NCBI GenBank assembly: GCA_903957805.1
Contig: CAJBQQ010000157.1
Span: 1-5,305, forward strand
DNA from: an uncultured Pseudomonadota bacterium
Lineage (GTDB): Bacteria; Pseudomonadota; Gammaproteobacteria; Burkholderiales; Nitrosomonadaceae
Length of the DNA: 5,305 nt
Direction of reading: 5' to 3'
Shown here: piece by piece, positions 5,288 to 5,305 of the stretch
How positions within the stretch are numbered: the first letter of the stretch is position 1
Layout of the letters: each line of letters starts with the position of its first letter
The notes under the pieces: model-generated
Seen by the model: the letters and a program-made list of their open reading frames with translations, nothing else
Database searches by the model: none
Told to the model about the DNA's origin: nothing
Translations under genes and position numbers: made by a program

Positions 5288-5305
5288 TGTGTAATATATT
5301 ACGCA
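5288..5305. promoter_or_regulatory. 18-bp near-perfect palindrome at the right edge
   Basis: GTAATATATTAC (5291-5302) is a perfect 12-bp palindrome. With the flanking TGT and GCA it extends to 18 bp with one mismatched pair. It lies about 30 bases upstream of the antitoxin ATG at 5257 and could be an operator or part of the promoter. The window ends here, so its full extent is unknown. Confidence 0.45.

Overview
The window looks like an accessory stretch of a proteobacterial chromosome or plasmid. The best taxonomic clue is the plus-strand ORF, whose wording resembles MsbA of beta-proteobacteria (Nitrosomonadales-like). That placement is inference from remembered family sequence, not a search. 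Base composition is moderate. There are no rRNA, tRNA, CRISPR, transposase or integrase genes.

Layout. Positions 1-482 hold no confident gene, only a terminator-like hairpin at the left edge and a stub with a very strong Shine-Dalgarno sequence. Positions 483-2108 (+) encode a 541-residue MsbA-type ABC transporter. Its frame is open, but the ATP-binding domain has lost almost every functional motif, including the P-loop. From 2118 to the right end everything reads on the minus strand and is made of toxin-antitoxin (TA) modules. In order of transcription (right to left) these are: an XRE antitoxin (4775-5257) with a truncated AbiEii-like nucleotidyltransferase toxin (4421-4768); a small ribbon-helix-helix-like antitoxin (4138-4368) overlapping by one base a complete Doc/Fic toxin (3764-4138); a frameshifted HigA antitoxin without a HigB (3434-3744); and an XRE antitoxin (2815-3279) with a second AbiEii-like nucleotidyltransferase (2118-2762) whose expected ATG appears to have become ATA.

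How the parts work together. Each pair has the antitoxin promoter-proximal and the toxin translationally coupled behind it, as in autoregulated TA operons. Only the RHH-Doc pair looks fully intact. The others each show a different lesion: truncation, frameshift, or start-codon loss plus a changed glycine motif. The island therefore reads as a TA cluster in differential decay, next to an equally eroded ABC transporter.

The most striking regulatory structure is a 46-bp nested palindrome (3283-3328) lying over a good sigma70-type promoter for the XRE antitoxin at 2815-3279. It is probably that antitoxin's own operator. I did not find a clearly new biological system. The most useful leads are the in-frame excision of the P-loop, the G9 tract inside the transporter, the nested operator, and the junction where the RHH-Doc promoter overlaps the stop codon of the truncated toxin.
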